DNA from: Bacteroidota bacterium
GTDB lineage: Bacteria; Bacteroidota; Bacteroidia; Cytophagales; Cyclobacteriaceae
Assembly (NCBI GenBank): GCA_023393375.1
Contig: JAEWLI010000119.1
Coordinates: forward strand, 1-22,490
Length of the DNA: 22,490 nucleotides
Direction: 5' to 3'
Positions within the stretch are counted from its first letter, which is position 1. Every line of letters starts with the position of its first letter. The notes below the pieces were generated by a model, which was not told the origin of the DNA, did not search any database, and worked only from the letters and a program-made list of their open reading frames with translations. Both the position numbers and the translations under genes were made by a program. Below are positions 8,694-16,145 of the stretch, piece after piece.

Positions 8694-8725
8694 ATTGAAT
8701 GACAAACTTAAATATTATAACTTTG
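8694..8725 (+). promoter_or_regulatory. Predicted Bacteroidota-type promoter of the ferredoxin gene
   Basis: A -33-like ATTG (TTG at 8695-8697) is followed after 20 bases by TAACTTTG at 8718-8725, which matches the TAnnTTTG -7 consensus used by the main sigma factor of Bacteroidota. It lies about 50 bases upstream of the ferredoxin ATG and points toward it. This is inferred by consensus match only. Confidence 0.5.
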
Positions 8726-8776
8726 CCTTTGTTCGATTGAACAGAAAATTGATTTTAAAAGCAAAAATAATAGGTT

Positions 8777-9127
8777 ATGGCTATAATGATAACAGATGAA
8801 TGCATAAATTGTGGGGCTTGTGAACCAGAATGCCCTAACACAGCAATTTATGAAGGAGGTGTAGAATGGACATGGGGTGGTGGTACTGCTTTAAAAGAAG
8901 TAGAACTGGAAGATGGGTCTGTACTGTCTGGTAACGAACCACAAGCACCTATATCAGATGAATTTTATTATATTGTGGCAGGTAAGTGTACAGAATGCAC
9001 CGGTTTTCACGAAGAACCCCAATGTGCCGCTGTGTGTCCGGTTGATTGTTGTGTTCCAGATCCCGATCAGGAAGAGTCACAAGAAGAACTTGAAAATAAA
9101 AAGGCCTGGTTGCACGGAGAAGCCTGA
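8777..9127 (+). CDS. 2[4Fe-4S] dicluster ferredoxin
   Basis: This 116-residue protein has two cubane cluster motifs. The first is C9-x2-C12-x2-C15-x3-C19-P. The second is C71-x2-C74-x8-C83-x3-C87-P, with the extended 8-residue gap typical of Allochromatium-type (Alvin-like) ferredoxins. Extra cysteines C91 and C92 follow the second motif. Between the clusters is a long insertion (about 25-68) with an acidic region, and the C-terminus is acidic (DPDQEESQEELENK), as expected for a small electron carrier. It acts as a low-potential cytoplasmic electron donor. The ATG at 8777 starts just before the first cluster motif. It is monocistronic, with a predicted promoter upstream and a strong terminator downstream. 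Confidence 0.95.
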   Translation: MAIMITDECINCGACEPECPNTAIYEGGVEWTWGGGTALKEVELEDGSVLSGNEPQAPISDEFYYIVAGKCTECTGFHEEPQCAAVCPVDCCVPDPDQEESQEELENKKAWLHGEA

Positions 9128-9149
9128 TTTTAATAAATATTTTATCTTT

Positions 9150-9190
9150 AAATGGTTTGAGGCTGAATTTGGTTTCAAACCATTTTTTTT
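9150..9190 (+). terminator. Intrinsic terminator after the ferredoxin gene
   Basis: A perfect 11-bp stem, AAATGGTTTGA (9150-9160) with TCAAACCATTT (9175-9185), has a 14-base loop. The stem runs into an eight-T tract ending at 9190. It begins 23 bases after the ferredoxin stop. Read on the minus strand the stem is not followed by a T tract, so it serves the plus-strand gene. Confidence 0.85.
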
Positions 9191-9192
9191 AA

Positions 9193-10098
9193 CTATTTCA
9201 TTTTCGCCCTTTTGATTAAAAACGCACTTAGAATTTTATTGTAATCATCGCGGATATCTGCTTCGATGAAGTCAATTTTATATTGTCCACATTTTATTTT
9301 CAAATTGTGGTAATATTGTTGAATATATTTTTGGTAGTTTTCTCTGATATCGTGGGGTTGTAGTTTTATCCTTTCATTGGTTTCGAGATCGATGAATTCA
9401 TAAGGTCTGTCATCAAATTTGAAATTGTATTCCGTTTCCTGGTCAGTTACATGAAAAATCAAGGCTTCGTGCTGATTGTGTTTTAAATGTTGAAGGGCAG
9501 AAAAAATCTTGTTCAGATCATCCTCATTGTCAAACATGTCTGAGAAAATAATCACCAGGGAACGTTTATGAATTTTTTCTGCAATCAGGTCGAGCGTTTC
9601 TGCTACTGATGTTTTTTTGTCTTTATAATCCCCTTTTAGCATATTTTCCAACAAAATGAACAGCTTGTGCAGATGAGATCCCGTAGATTTGACTTGAGTT
9701 TGTTGTTCTATGTGATCAGAAAAAGTAGTAATCCCTACAGCATCCCTTTGACGATGCAAGAGGTAGGCCAATGTAGCTGCTGCCATAATACTGAAGGTGA
9801 TTTTTCCATAATTTTCCAGTGGATAATACATAGATGATGAATGATCAATAACCAAATGACACCTTAAATTGGTTTCCTCCTCAAATCTTTTGGTAAATAA
9901 TTTATCTGTTTTGGCAAAAACTTTCCAATCGATATGCCGGGTGCTTTCTCCGGTATTATATAGCCTGTGTTCAGCAAATTCTACAGAAAAACCATGGTAA
10001 GGTGATTTATGCAATCCGGTAATAAAACCTTCCACCATCTGCCTTGCCAATAGTTCCAGGTTGCCCAATTCCCTGATTTTTTTAAGATCGAATTTCAT
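9193..10098 (-). CDS. DUF58 domain protein with vWA-like fold
   Basis: This 301-residue protein shows the DUF58 signature at about 35-75 (HGFSVEFAEHRLYNTGE, then HIDWKVFAKTD and a KRFEEE tail). A vWA-like segment follows, beginning LVIDHSSSM (MIDAS-type D-x-S-x-S at 85-89). A second metal-site candidate is at IIFSDMFDNEDD. The family is usually cytoplasmic and encoded beside MoxR AAA+ ATPases and Bat (vWA/TPR) proteins, where it is thought to act in complex assembly or stress tolerance. Here no moxR or bat gene is adjacent in the window, so it is a detached member. There is no signal peptide. Its stop lies 2 bases beyond the terminator T tract of the converging ferredoxin gene. Confidence 0.9.
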   Translation of the reverse strand: MKFDLKKIRELGNLELLARQMVEGFITGLHKSPYHGFSVEFAEHRLYNTGESTRHIDWKVFAKTDKLFTKRFEEETNLRCHLVIDHSSSMYYPLENYGKITFSIMAAATLAYLLHRQRDAVGITTFSDHIEQQTQVKSTGSHLHKLFILLENMLKGDYKDKKTSVAETLDLIAEKIHKRSLVIIFSDMFDNEDDLNKIFSALQHLKHNQHEALIFHVTDQETEYNFKFDDRPYEFIDLETNERIKLQPHDIRENYQKYIQQYYHNLKIKCGQYKIDFIEADIRDDYNKILSAFLIKRAKMK

Positions 10099-10203
10099 AC
10101 GATTAAGTTGAATATTTTATAGTTAACATAAACAACAAGAAAAATACAGTTTTATTGATATTCTTCTAAAGCAATTTCGCTTTTCTTTCTATACGATTAA
10201 GTT
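10097..10203. repeat. 13-bp direct repeat ATACGATTAAGTT (two copies)
   Basis: Identical copies occur at 10097-10109 (overlapping the DUF58 start codon region) and 10191-10203, with 81 bases between. The stretch lies in a 443-base region (10099-10541) with no intact gene. The copies could be a protein-binding site or the scar of a local duplication or insertion; the function is not known. Confidence 0.4.
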
Positions 10204-10219
10204 ACAATGATAATTTGAT

Positions 10220-10437
10220 ATGGAACAAGAAATTTCAAAAGCTGACACGAAAAATGGTGGAAATGAAGTTATGGATCTCCAAATTCGGCATATAAACGTG
10301 AAGTAATTGAAAAAGATATAAAATGTTTAAAAAATACTTATAAATATTTTGTTATTTCAAATTTTATTACAATCTTGACATACAAATTGGTAGAAGCTGT
10401 ATACTTACTAAAAAATATCAGGGGGAGTTGGAAGTAA
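10220..10437 (+). pseudogene. Possible decayed fragment of a small gene (transposase OrfA-like?)
   Basis: In the otherwise gene-free stretch between DUF58 and the DUF3276 gene, an ATG at 10220 opens a 28-codon frame (MEQEISKADTKNGGNEVMD...) that stops at 10304. The overlapping frame from 10288 to 10437 continues with AYKREVIEK and then low-complexity K/Y/I-rich sequence. The step from ...DLQIR in one frame to YKREVIEK in the other resembles the N-terminus of IS3-type OrfA transposases after a frameshift. The match is short and from memory. No inverted repeats or second transposase ORF are visible. The rest of 10099-10541 appears to be plain AT-rich DNA. Confidence 0.25.
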
Positions 10438-10475
10438 AGGGGTATTTGTGCTATCACTATTTTAGGTTATAAAAA

Positions 10476-10507
10476 TTGGAAATTATTACTCAATAATAGT
10501 ATATTTA
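10476..10507 (+). promoter_or_regulatory. Candidate promoter of the DUF3276 gene
   Basis: TTG at 10476-10478 is followed after 21 bases by TATATTTA (10500-10507), one mismatch from the TAnnTTTG -7 consensus of Bacteroidota. It lies about 35 bases before the GTG start. Consensus match only. Confidence 0.35.
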
Positions 10508-10541
10508 CAAGTGTTTATTTCTCAACAAAAAAATTAGGATT

Positions 10542-10880
10542 GTGGAAGAGAACAAGGAAAATGGAAAAGAAGAGATTTATTCTCAGAGAGTTAGAGCCGG
10601 GAAAAGAACCTATTTCATTGATGTTAAGTCAACAAAATCTAACGATTATTATTTAACAATTACCGAAAGTAAGCGTAGGTTTAAAGATGATGGATACTTT
10701 TATGAAAAGCATAAGATATTCCTGTACAAAGAAGATTTCAATAAATTTGCCCTTGCTCTCCAAAATTCGATTGATCACGTGAAAAATGATTTAATGCCGG
10801 GATTTGATTTCACGCAATTTGAGAGATATGAGCCTGAAGAGACTGAGACCGAAGTTGATGATGAATTAAAGTGGGATTAA
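10542..10880 (+). CDS. DUF3276 / PUR-type nucleic-acid-binding protein
   Basis: This 112-residue protein matches the DUF3276 family, small proteins with a PUR-alpha-like (whirly) fold known in Bacteroidota and as BpuR in Borrelia. The family hallmark runs from about residue 12 to 75: IYSQRVRAGKRTYFIDVK, then SNDYYLTITESKRR and YEKHKIFLYKEDFNKF. The C-terminus is acidic (EPEETETEVDDELKWD). Members bind single-stranded DNA or RNA in the cytoplasm and are thought to act as post-transcriptional or transcriptional regulators. The start is a GTG at 10542; the nearby ATG at 10561 is out of frame. The gene is monocistronic, with a strong terminator downstream. Confidence 0.9.
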   Translation: MEENKENGKEEIYSQRVRAGKRTYFIDVKSTKSNDYYLTITESKRRFKDDGYFYEKHKIFLYKEDFNKFALALQNSIDHVKNDLMPGFDFTQFERYEPEETETEVDDELKWD

Positions 10881-10910
10881 ATTCCCAGTATTTTCTTATA
10901 TGGAATAATG

Positions 10911-10943
10911 GCCTTTGAGTATATCAAAGGCTTTTATTTTTTT
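10911..10943 (+). terminator. Intrinsic terminator after the DUF3276 gene
   Basis: An 8-bp perfect stem, GCCTTTGA (10911-10918) with TCAAAGGC (10924-10931), has a 5-base loop and is followed by TTTTATTTTTTT. It lies 31 bases after the stop codon and separates the gene from the permease downstream. Confidence 0.8.
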
Positions 10944-10969
10944 GATATATTTGTTCTATATTTTTCTGC

Positions 10970-12058
10970 ATGATCAATCGCCCTATTTTATATTTTGTAG
11001 CAGGATTTTTTTTACTAGCCATATTGGGTTGGTATTTTTCCAATATTCTGGTATATTTCCTACTCTCAATGGTTATTGCTACCATATTACGTCCTATGGT
11101 CAGTTACCTTGGTCAATTGCAAGTATATGGATTGAACATGCCCAGATTTTTAGCTGTTTTAATCTCATTCTTCACCCTGTTATTTATTCTCGCTTTTTTT
11201 ATACTATTGTTTATACCCTTGGTAAATGACCAGATTCAAATATTGAATCAGATTGACTATGAAGGCTTATTAATGAATATTTCTAAGCCATTAGCCGATT
11301 TTGAAGAATTCCTGATCAGCCATGATCTTGCTGGACCTGAAAGAGGTACATTGGTAAATAATTTAAGAGACTATATTAACTCTCTAATTGAGCCACTAAA
11401 TGTCAGCAGCATCATTAATAGTATAATTTCTTTGGCAGGAAGCTTCTTCATAGGGTTATTGGCAGTAGTTTTTATTGCATTTTTCCTGCTTTATGAAAAA
11501 GGGTTATTAAGGAAGCAGATTATCAATCTCATACCTAACCGATATTTCGAGGTGTTTATTGCAGCAATATACAAAATTGAAAAACTGCTTTCAAATTACC
11601 TATTAGGACTAATGCTTCAAATGGTAGCGGTATTCAGTATTGTATACATAGGACTATTGATTGTAGGATTAAAATATGCACTAGCCATTGCGGTATTTGC
11701 CGCTTTCGCAAACCTTATACCATATTTAGGTCCTATCCTTGGTGCAAGCTTTGGTATTTTTGTTGGACTTTCAACCAATGATTTTTTGTTTACGACCAAC
11801 GACTATATCTTTATGACCCTAAAAATTTTACTCGTTTTTGGAACAGTTCAAATCACTGATAATCTTTTCCTTCAACCGATTATTTTTTCAAAAAGCGTAA
11901 AAGCACACCCACTGGAAATTTTTATTATTATTTTTGTGGGCGCAACCCTTGCAGGGATACCCGGAATGATCGCTGCAATTCCTGTTTACACAGTGTTGCG
12001 TGTTTCTATTGTTGAGCTTTACAAAGGCTACAAACAATATAGTGTTTTTAAAAACTAA
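10970..12058 (+). CDS. AI-2E family transporter (PerM/DUF20-type permease)
   Basis: This 362-residue integral membrane protein has about seven to eight hydrophobic segments: about 6-24, 26-42, 62-84, 154-176, 212-234, 236-266, and a C-terminal cluster at about 282-298 and 314-345. A soluble loop at about 85-150 follows the third segment, as is usual in the family. Family motifs are NLIPYLGPILGA at about 248-259 and PLEIFIIIFVGATLAGIPGM at about 314-333. Members include TqsA (autoinducer-2 export) and PerM, and more recent work links others to sodium/proton exchange, so the substrate should not be inferred. It sits 22 bases before ychF on the same strand and may be co-transcribed with it. A TAnnTTTG-like TATATTTG at 10946-10953 lies just upstream, without a well-spaced -33 element. 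Confidence 0.9.
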   Translation: MINRPILYFVAGFFLLAILGWYFSNILVYFLLSMVIATILRPMVSYLGQLQVYGLNMPRFLAVLISFFTLLFILAFFILLFIPLVNDQIQILNQIDYEGLLMNISKPLADFEEFLISHDLAGPERGTLVNNLRDYINSLIEPLNVSSIINSIISLAGSFFIGLLAVVFIAFFLLYEKGLLRKQIINLIPNRYFEVFIAAIYKIEKLLSNYLLGLMLQMVAVFSIVYIGLLIVGLKYALAIAVFAAFANLIPYLGPILGASFGIFVGLSTNDFLFTTNDYIFMTLKILLVFGTVQITDNLFLQPIIFSKSVKAHPLEIFIIIFVGATLAGIPGMIAAIPVYTVLRVSIVELYKGYKQYSVFKN

Positions 12059-12080
12059 AAAAAGATAATCTAAATTACCG

Positions 12081-13178
12081 ATGGCTTTAAGATGCGGAAT
12101 CGTAGGATTACCCAACGTAGGTAAATCCACTTTGTTTAATGCAATATCAACTGGAAAAGCTGAAGCAGCCAATCGGCCGTTTTGCACCATTGATCCTAAT
12201 ATTGGCGTGGCCAATGTACCTGATTACCGGCTGGACGCACTCAATGATCTGGTAAAACCTCAAAAGCTCGTTCCTGCTACCATGGAGTTTGTAGATATTG
12301 CAGGATTGGTAAAAGGAGCCAGCAGGGGCGAAGGACTGGGCAATAAATTTTTGGCAAACATTCGGGAAGTAGATGCAGTATTGCATGTAGTAAGATGTTT
12401 TGATGATCTTAACGTAGCACATGTAGCCGGTACCATAAATCCAGTTGAGGATAAGGAAATAATAGATGCGGAACTGCAATTGAAAGATCTGGAATCGGTA
12501 GAAAAAAAGATTCAGCGAGTTGAGAAAATTGCAAAAGTTGGGGATGCGAAAGCAAAAAAGGAGCTTGAACTATTGATAAAATATAAAGCACATCTCGAAT
12601 CAGGAAAAAATGCCAGAGACATCGAACTAGAAGAAGATCAGAAGGTAGTAGTTAGTGACCTCCAATTATTGACAGGGAAACCAGTCATTTATGTGTTAAA
12701 TGTTGATGAAAATACCATTCATTCTGAAAATGAATATACCAGGCAATTTTATGAAGCATTTGGCAGTGAAGGGGCTTCTTATGTAAAAATTTCAGGTTCT
12801 ATCGAGTCGCAGATAGCAGAATTGGATGATGAAGAAGAGAAAAAAGCATACCTGGAAGAGTTTGGCTTAAAGGAATCAGGCCTTGATCAATTGATTAGGG
12901 CATCGTTTAGCTTATTGGATCTGATTACTTATTTTACAGCCGGGCCTAAGGAAGTAAAAGCCTGGACTATAAAAAAAGGGTGGAAAGCACCCAAAGCAGC
13001 AGGTGTGATCCATACGGATTTTGAACGAGGGTTCATTCGTGCTGAAGTTATCAACTTCGACGACTATATGAAGTATAAAACAGAAGCTGCTTGTAGGGAG
13101 GCAGGAAAAATATCAGTAGAAGGGAAAGAGTACATAGTAAAAGACGGAGATATCATGCATTTCAGGTTTAACGTGTGA
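12081..13178 (+). CDS. ychF: Redox-responsive ATPase/GTPase YchF (Obg family)
   Basis: This 365-residue protein is full length for YchF/OLA1. It has the P-loop GLPNVGKST at 9-17, the G3 motif DIAGLVKGAS at 72-81, and NVDE at 207-210 in place of the NKxD G4 motif. That substitution explains why YchF prefers ATP over GTP. A coiled-coil insertion lies at about 130-185, and the C-terminal TGS domain contains the hallmark FTAGPKEVKAWTIKKG. It acts in the cytoplasm, binds ribosomes and influences stress responses and translation. The gene follows the permease by 22 bases. No clear terminator hairpin is seen in the 184 bases after it. Confidence 0.97.
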   Translation: MALRCGIVGLPNVGKSTLFNAISTGKAEAANRPFCTIDPNIGVANVPDYRLDALNDLVKPQKLVPATMEFVDIAGLVKGASRGEGLGNKFLANIREVDAVLHVVRCFDDLNVAHVAGTINPVEDKEIIDAELQLKDLESVEKKIQRVEKIAKVGDAKAKKELELLIKYKAHLESGKNARDIELEEDQKVVVSDLQLLTGKPVIYVLNVDENTIHSENEYTRQFYEAFGSEGASYVKISGSIESQIAELDDEEEKKAYLEEFGLKESGLDQLIRASFSLLDLITYFTAGPKEVKAWTIKKGWKAPKAAGVIHTDFERGFIRAEVINFDDYMKYKTEAACREAGKISVEGKEYIVKDGDIMHFRFNV

Positions 13179-13250
13179 TATTATATTTTTGGCAATAAAA
13201 CTTTTTATCTTCTATGCAGTTCTAAAATATTATAAAAAACGAGTTTAAAA

Positions 13251-13281
13251 TTTGCATTTTATATTTTAGATAATAAATTTG
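13251..13281 (+). promoter_or_regulatory. Predicted Bacteroidota-type promoter of the cas6-like gene
   Basis: TTTG at 13251-13254 and TAAATTTG at 13274-13281 are separated by 19 bases. This is an exact match to the TTTG-N19-TAnnTTTG consensus for the housekeeping sigma factor of Bacteroidota. Transcription would start near 13288, giving a leader of about 75 bases before the TTG start. It suggests that the cas6-like gene has its own promoter and does not depend on ychF read-through. Confidence 0.6.
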
Positions 13282-13362
13282 TTCAACTTTATTTCAAAGG
13301 GATTTTTCAGTGTAATAGGTTTTTTTAATATTCTTTTTAAACGTAATTAAATTGTTTCAGTC

Positions 13363-14157
13363 TTGAGGGTAAGGATTATTTTTATTTTAAAAAACAAAGG
13401 TGCCAATCTACCTTTCCATCACCAATTTCTGCTTGCACAACTTATCAAGGGTATTATTGTTAGGGGAGGCGCTGAAAGGTTTTATAACTATAATTTTTAT
13501 AATTTTTCAGGACTAAAAGGGCAAACAAAAATAAGCAGAAACGGGCTCCATTATTTTTCAAGTCGGGTTACACTTGTTTTGTCAAGTTTAAATAAGGATT
13601 TTATTGACTTTTTCATCAAGGAATTGTTCAAATTCAGCCAGGTAGAATTAGGTAATCTATTACTCACCCCTGAATCTGTAGAAATAGAGGAGAAGCCCAC
13701 TTTTGCCGAACAAAACAAATATATCTGTATTTCTCCGCTTGTCCTGCTTACACCCTCGTTTAATGATGCCGAAGGTAAAAGGTACATTTCTCCTGAAAGT
13801 GACGATTTTTCCGACCTCCTTTATGAATCTACCATTAACCGCATGGCTGAAACCGGATATTACGATGAAAAACAACTTTCATCATTTTTCAAATTCCAGC
13901 TGGTCCCTGATAGTTCTTATATTTCAAAAATACACGATAGCCAAAAGAAATTCGCTAGAATCTATCCAGTATTTGATATGGATGTGAAATACGAAATCCG
14001 GGGATACACCTTCCCATTTACATTATTTGCTGCCAACGAAGTACAGGAATTCGTATTTACCTGTGGATTGGGGGCGTTTTCCCATAAAGGTTTTGGCATG
14101 CTCGACATCGCTCACTCTGATCCTTCATCAAGGACGAAAGTTTACGAAATTAAATAA
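13363..14157 (+). CDS. cas6: Cas6-like CRISPR-associated endoribonuclease, orphan
   Basis: This 264-residue protein has the length and layout of Cas6, two ferredoxin-like (RAMP) folds. It opens with the Cas6-type strand RVRIIFILKNKGANLPFHHQ. Candidate catalytic or RNA-contact residues are H19/H20 and H63. The glycine-rich C-terminal loop GLGAFSHKGFGMLDIA at 235-250 is the RAMP/Cas6 hallmark. Cas6 cleaves CRISPR precursor RNA within its repeats. There is no other cas gene and no CRISPR array in the window, so this is a stand-alone copy whose RNA target is unknown. The start is taken as TTG 13363, the first canonical start after an in-frame TAA at 13348; it gives the expected MRVRI N-terminus. 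Its stop directly abuts the stop of the converging type IX plug gene. Confidence 0.8.
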   Translation: MRVRIIFILKNKGANLPFHHQFLLAQLIKGIIVRGGAERFYNYNFYNFSGLKGQTKISRNGLHYFSSRVTLVLSSLNKDFIDFFIKELFKFSQVELGNLLLTPESVEIEEKPTFAEQNKYICISPLVLLTPSFNDAEGKRYISPESDDFSDLLYESTINRMAETGYYDEKQLSSFFKFQLVPDSSYISKIHDSQKKFARIYPVFDMDVKYEIRGYTFPFTLFAANEVQEFVFTCGLGAFSHKGFGMLDIAHSDPSSRTKVYEIK

Positions 14158-15450
14158 CTAATTTTTAAAAGAAAAAGATCTATATCCAATTATCTGGTCT
14201 GACCGGGCACCTATCGGGCGGTGATAAACGATAATTTCATATTGGTTTTCTGTTTCATAATGATTTCCTTCTAAAACAAATGGATTCAGGGCTTGAGGTA
14301 CATAATACAGGTAGCTGTACCACCCCTGTTTAAGCAAAATTGATCCACGATAACCTTTGATTTCCGAATCATACACCATAAGGTTTTCCCGGTTAAATGC
14401 CCAGTTACTAAGCTCACCCATAATATACACATCATGTTCAAGTGGGTTTTCCATCCCTAAAAAGAAATGCACTTTCACGTATTCAGATTCTAAGTCCGTT
14501 CTGTTAGGGTCAGTGTTTTCAAGAATATATTTGCCGTTAATGTCATTATAACTGGAATATGCGCTTCTCCTAGGGCTATCTCTGGCGAGGAAGGCATTGA
14601 GTTGCCCACGTTCCTGGATAATATTGTTCACATTAATGCCGGCATATGTTACTGATCTCAAATCAAAATACCGATATTCGTTTCCTGCCATAAAATTATT
14701 TTCAAGATTAAAATGCTCATAAATCAATTGCGATATATCGTCCCTTATTAATGTAGGCTTCAGATCTGTGATAGCATTGCTCCATTGTTGATTCTGTCTG
14801 ATCACCACTTTGATATCCCTTTGAGGGTTAAGTATTTCATGATTTCCATGATTAATGGTGAATTCTACCTGTTGGTGTGTCCTTCGTTCAGATATACCTG
14901 AGGACATAGCAGCTTTAGCTCCGATTTCAACGGCACGATCAACCACTAGAAATCTTTTCGACAACACCAGATCATCTCTATCCGAGCCTCTAAAAACAAC
15001 CAATATGTAGTTGCCTGATAGTTTCACTCTTGGGAGCCTCAATTGATAATGCACATAAGGGGTTTTGGTATTAAAAGAGAAATCATACTGATCAATGAGA
15101 AATTCATTGATGCCTGACATAAACTCCAGATCATTTAATGAAGATTTGGTCCAGTCGGCATTGCAATGCACCACCCTTGCATAATAATTATCTGCTTCCT
15201 CGGCAAGATCATCAAATTCAAGTATCAATGAACCTTGTTGCCACAATTCTGCTACAGCAGGTGTAGTGGCAGCAGTTCTCGATGCACTTGATTGATAAAT
15301 TCTGGATGAACGGATGCTGGGTTCATAAATAAAATCGTCAAAGACCAACTGGTCAGTTATAACATTCCCTGAGCCAATAGGCTGTAGCGGTACACACTTT
15401 ACCACGAGAAAGATAATTAGCGTAAAAAAAATATATTTCATAAAATGCAT
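14158..15450 (-). CDS. Type IX secretion system plug protein (DUF5103)
   Basis: This 430-residue protein has a short hydrophobic leader (FFTLIIFLVV) followed by KCVPLQPIG. A cysteine soon after the leader could make it a lipoprotein, but the residue before it (Lys) does not fit the lipobox. The body matches the DUF5103/Plug family: LVFDDFIYEPSIRS near the N-terminus, YYARVVHCNADW, LRLPRVKLSGNYILVV and a C-terminal half with VKVHFFLGMENPL, VYIMGELSNWAF and GWYSYLYYV. In Flavobacterium johnsoniae the Plug protein closes the periplasmic side of the SprA translocon of the type IX secretion system, which exports gliding adhesins and enzymes. Presence of the gene indicates that the organism has, or had, that system. 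The true start may be the second Met (15441). Confidence 0.88.
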   Translation of the reverse strand: MHFMKYIFFTLIIFLVVKCVPLQPIGSGNVITDQLVFDDFIYEPSIRSSRIYQSSASRTAATTPAVAELWQQGSLILEFDDLAEEADNYYARVVHCNADWTKSSLNDLEFMSGINEFLIDQYDFSFNTKTPYVHYQLRLPRVKLSGNYILVVFRGSDRDDLVLSKRFLVVDRAVEIGAKAAMSSGISERRTHQQVEFTINHGNHEILNPQRDIKVVIRQNQQWSNAITDLKPTLIRDDISQLIYEHFNLENNFMAGNEYRYFDLRSVTYAGINVNNIIQERGQLNAFLARDSPRRSAYSSYNDINGKYILENTDPNRTDLESEYVKVHFFLGMENPLEHDVYIMGELSNWAFNRENLMVYDSEIKGYRGSILLKQGWYSYLYYVPQALNPFVLEGNHYETENQYEIIVYHRPIGARSDQIIGYRSFSFKN

Positions 15451-15590
15451 TTATTAAATACTTTTACCATAAAATTAACCATTTTAAAAAGAAATTTTGT
15501 TACCTGTACAACCCTTTTCTCTTATACAGGGTCAAATAAACGAAATTAAAGCCAGAAAAATCCGGAATATGCCTGACTGCCTGAGTATTT

Positions 15591-16145
15591 ATGTTAAATG
15601 AGGAGGATATAATTAACGGTTGTATTAATGGAAACCGAAAATATCAGCGGATATTGTACGACCAGTATGCCCGAAAAATGATGGCAGTTTGTTTAAGGTA
15701 TGCAAAATCCACGTTGGAAGCTGAAGATATACTTCAGGAATCATTTATTAAAGTCTTTTCCAAAATAGAAAGTTTCAGAAAAGAATCTAAATTGGAAACC
15801 TGGATAAAACGAATAGTGATCAATACTGCTCTTAACAATCAAAGAAGCAAATTGTACCTGTACCCCATGGTGGATGTAGATACGATGCACAACCTGCAAG
15901 ATGATCGGGAATTGCCTATATCATCTTATCATGTTTCTGAACTTACAAAAATGATACAGGCACTTCCGGTAGGATGTCAAGTGATATTTAATTTATATGC
16001 CATTGAAGGTTATCAACATAATGAAATTGCTGAAGCCCTGAATATTAAAGAAGGCACCTCCAAATCGCAATACGCAAGGGCACGGCAATTATTAAAAGAG
16101 ATGCTCGTGAACGCAGAAAAAGATAGTTATGAAAGGTTTAGATAA
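15591..16145 (+). CDS. ECF-type RNA polymerase sigma factor
   Basis: This 184-residue sigma-70 family protein has region 2 at about 19-90 (YDQYARKMMAVCLRYAKS, AEDILQESFIKVFSKI and LETWIKRIVINTALNN). Region 4 is at about 118-172 (MIQALPVGCQVIFNLYAIEGY, then NEIAEALNIKEGTSKSQYARAR, the helix-turn-helix). Sigma regions 1.1 and 3 are absent, as in ECF sigma factors. It would redirect RNA polymerase to a dedicated promoter set in response to an envelope signal. The 3' end overlaps the next gene by 17 bases. That gene has an anti-sigma-like N-terminus, so the pair probably forms a sigma/anti-sigma unit. A short inverted repeat, CCTGTA/TACAGG (15503-15508 and 15525-15530), lies about 60 bases upstream and may or may not be meaningful. 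Confidence 0.93.
   Translation: MLNEEDIINGCINGNRKYQRILYDQYARKMMAVCLRYAKSTLEAEDILQESFIKVFSKIESFRKESKLETWIKRIVINTALNNQRSKLYLYPMVDVDTMHNLQDDRELPISSYHVSELTKMIQALPVGCQVIFNLYAIEGYQHNEIAEALNIKEGTSKSQYARARQLLKEMLVNAEKDSYERFR

Noticed and set aside
15503..15530. CCTGTA...TACAGG inverted repeat upstream of the sigma factor
   Set aside because: Only six paired bases with a 16-base gap in AT-rich DNA; too weak to call an operator or terminator without comparison to relatives.
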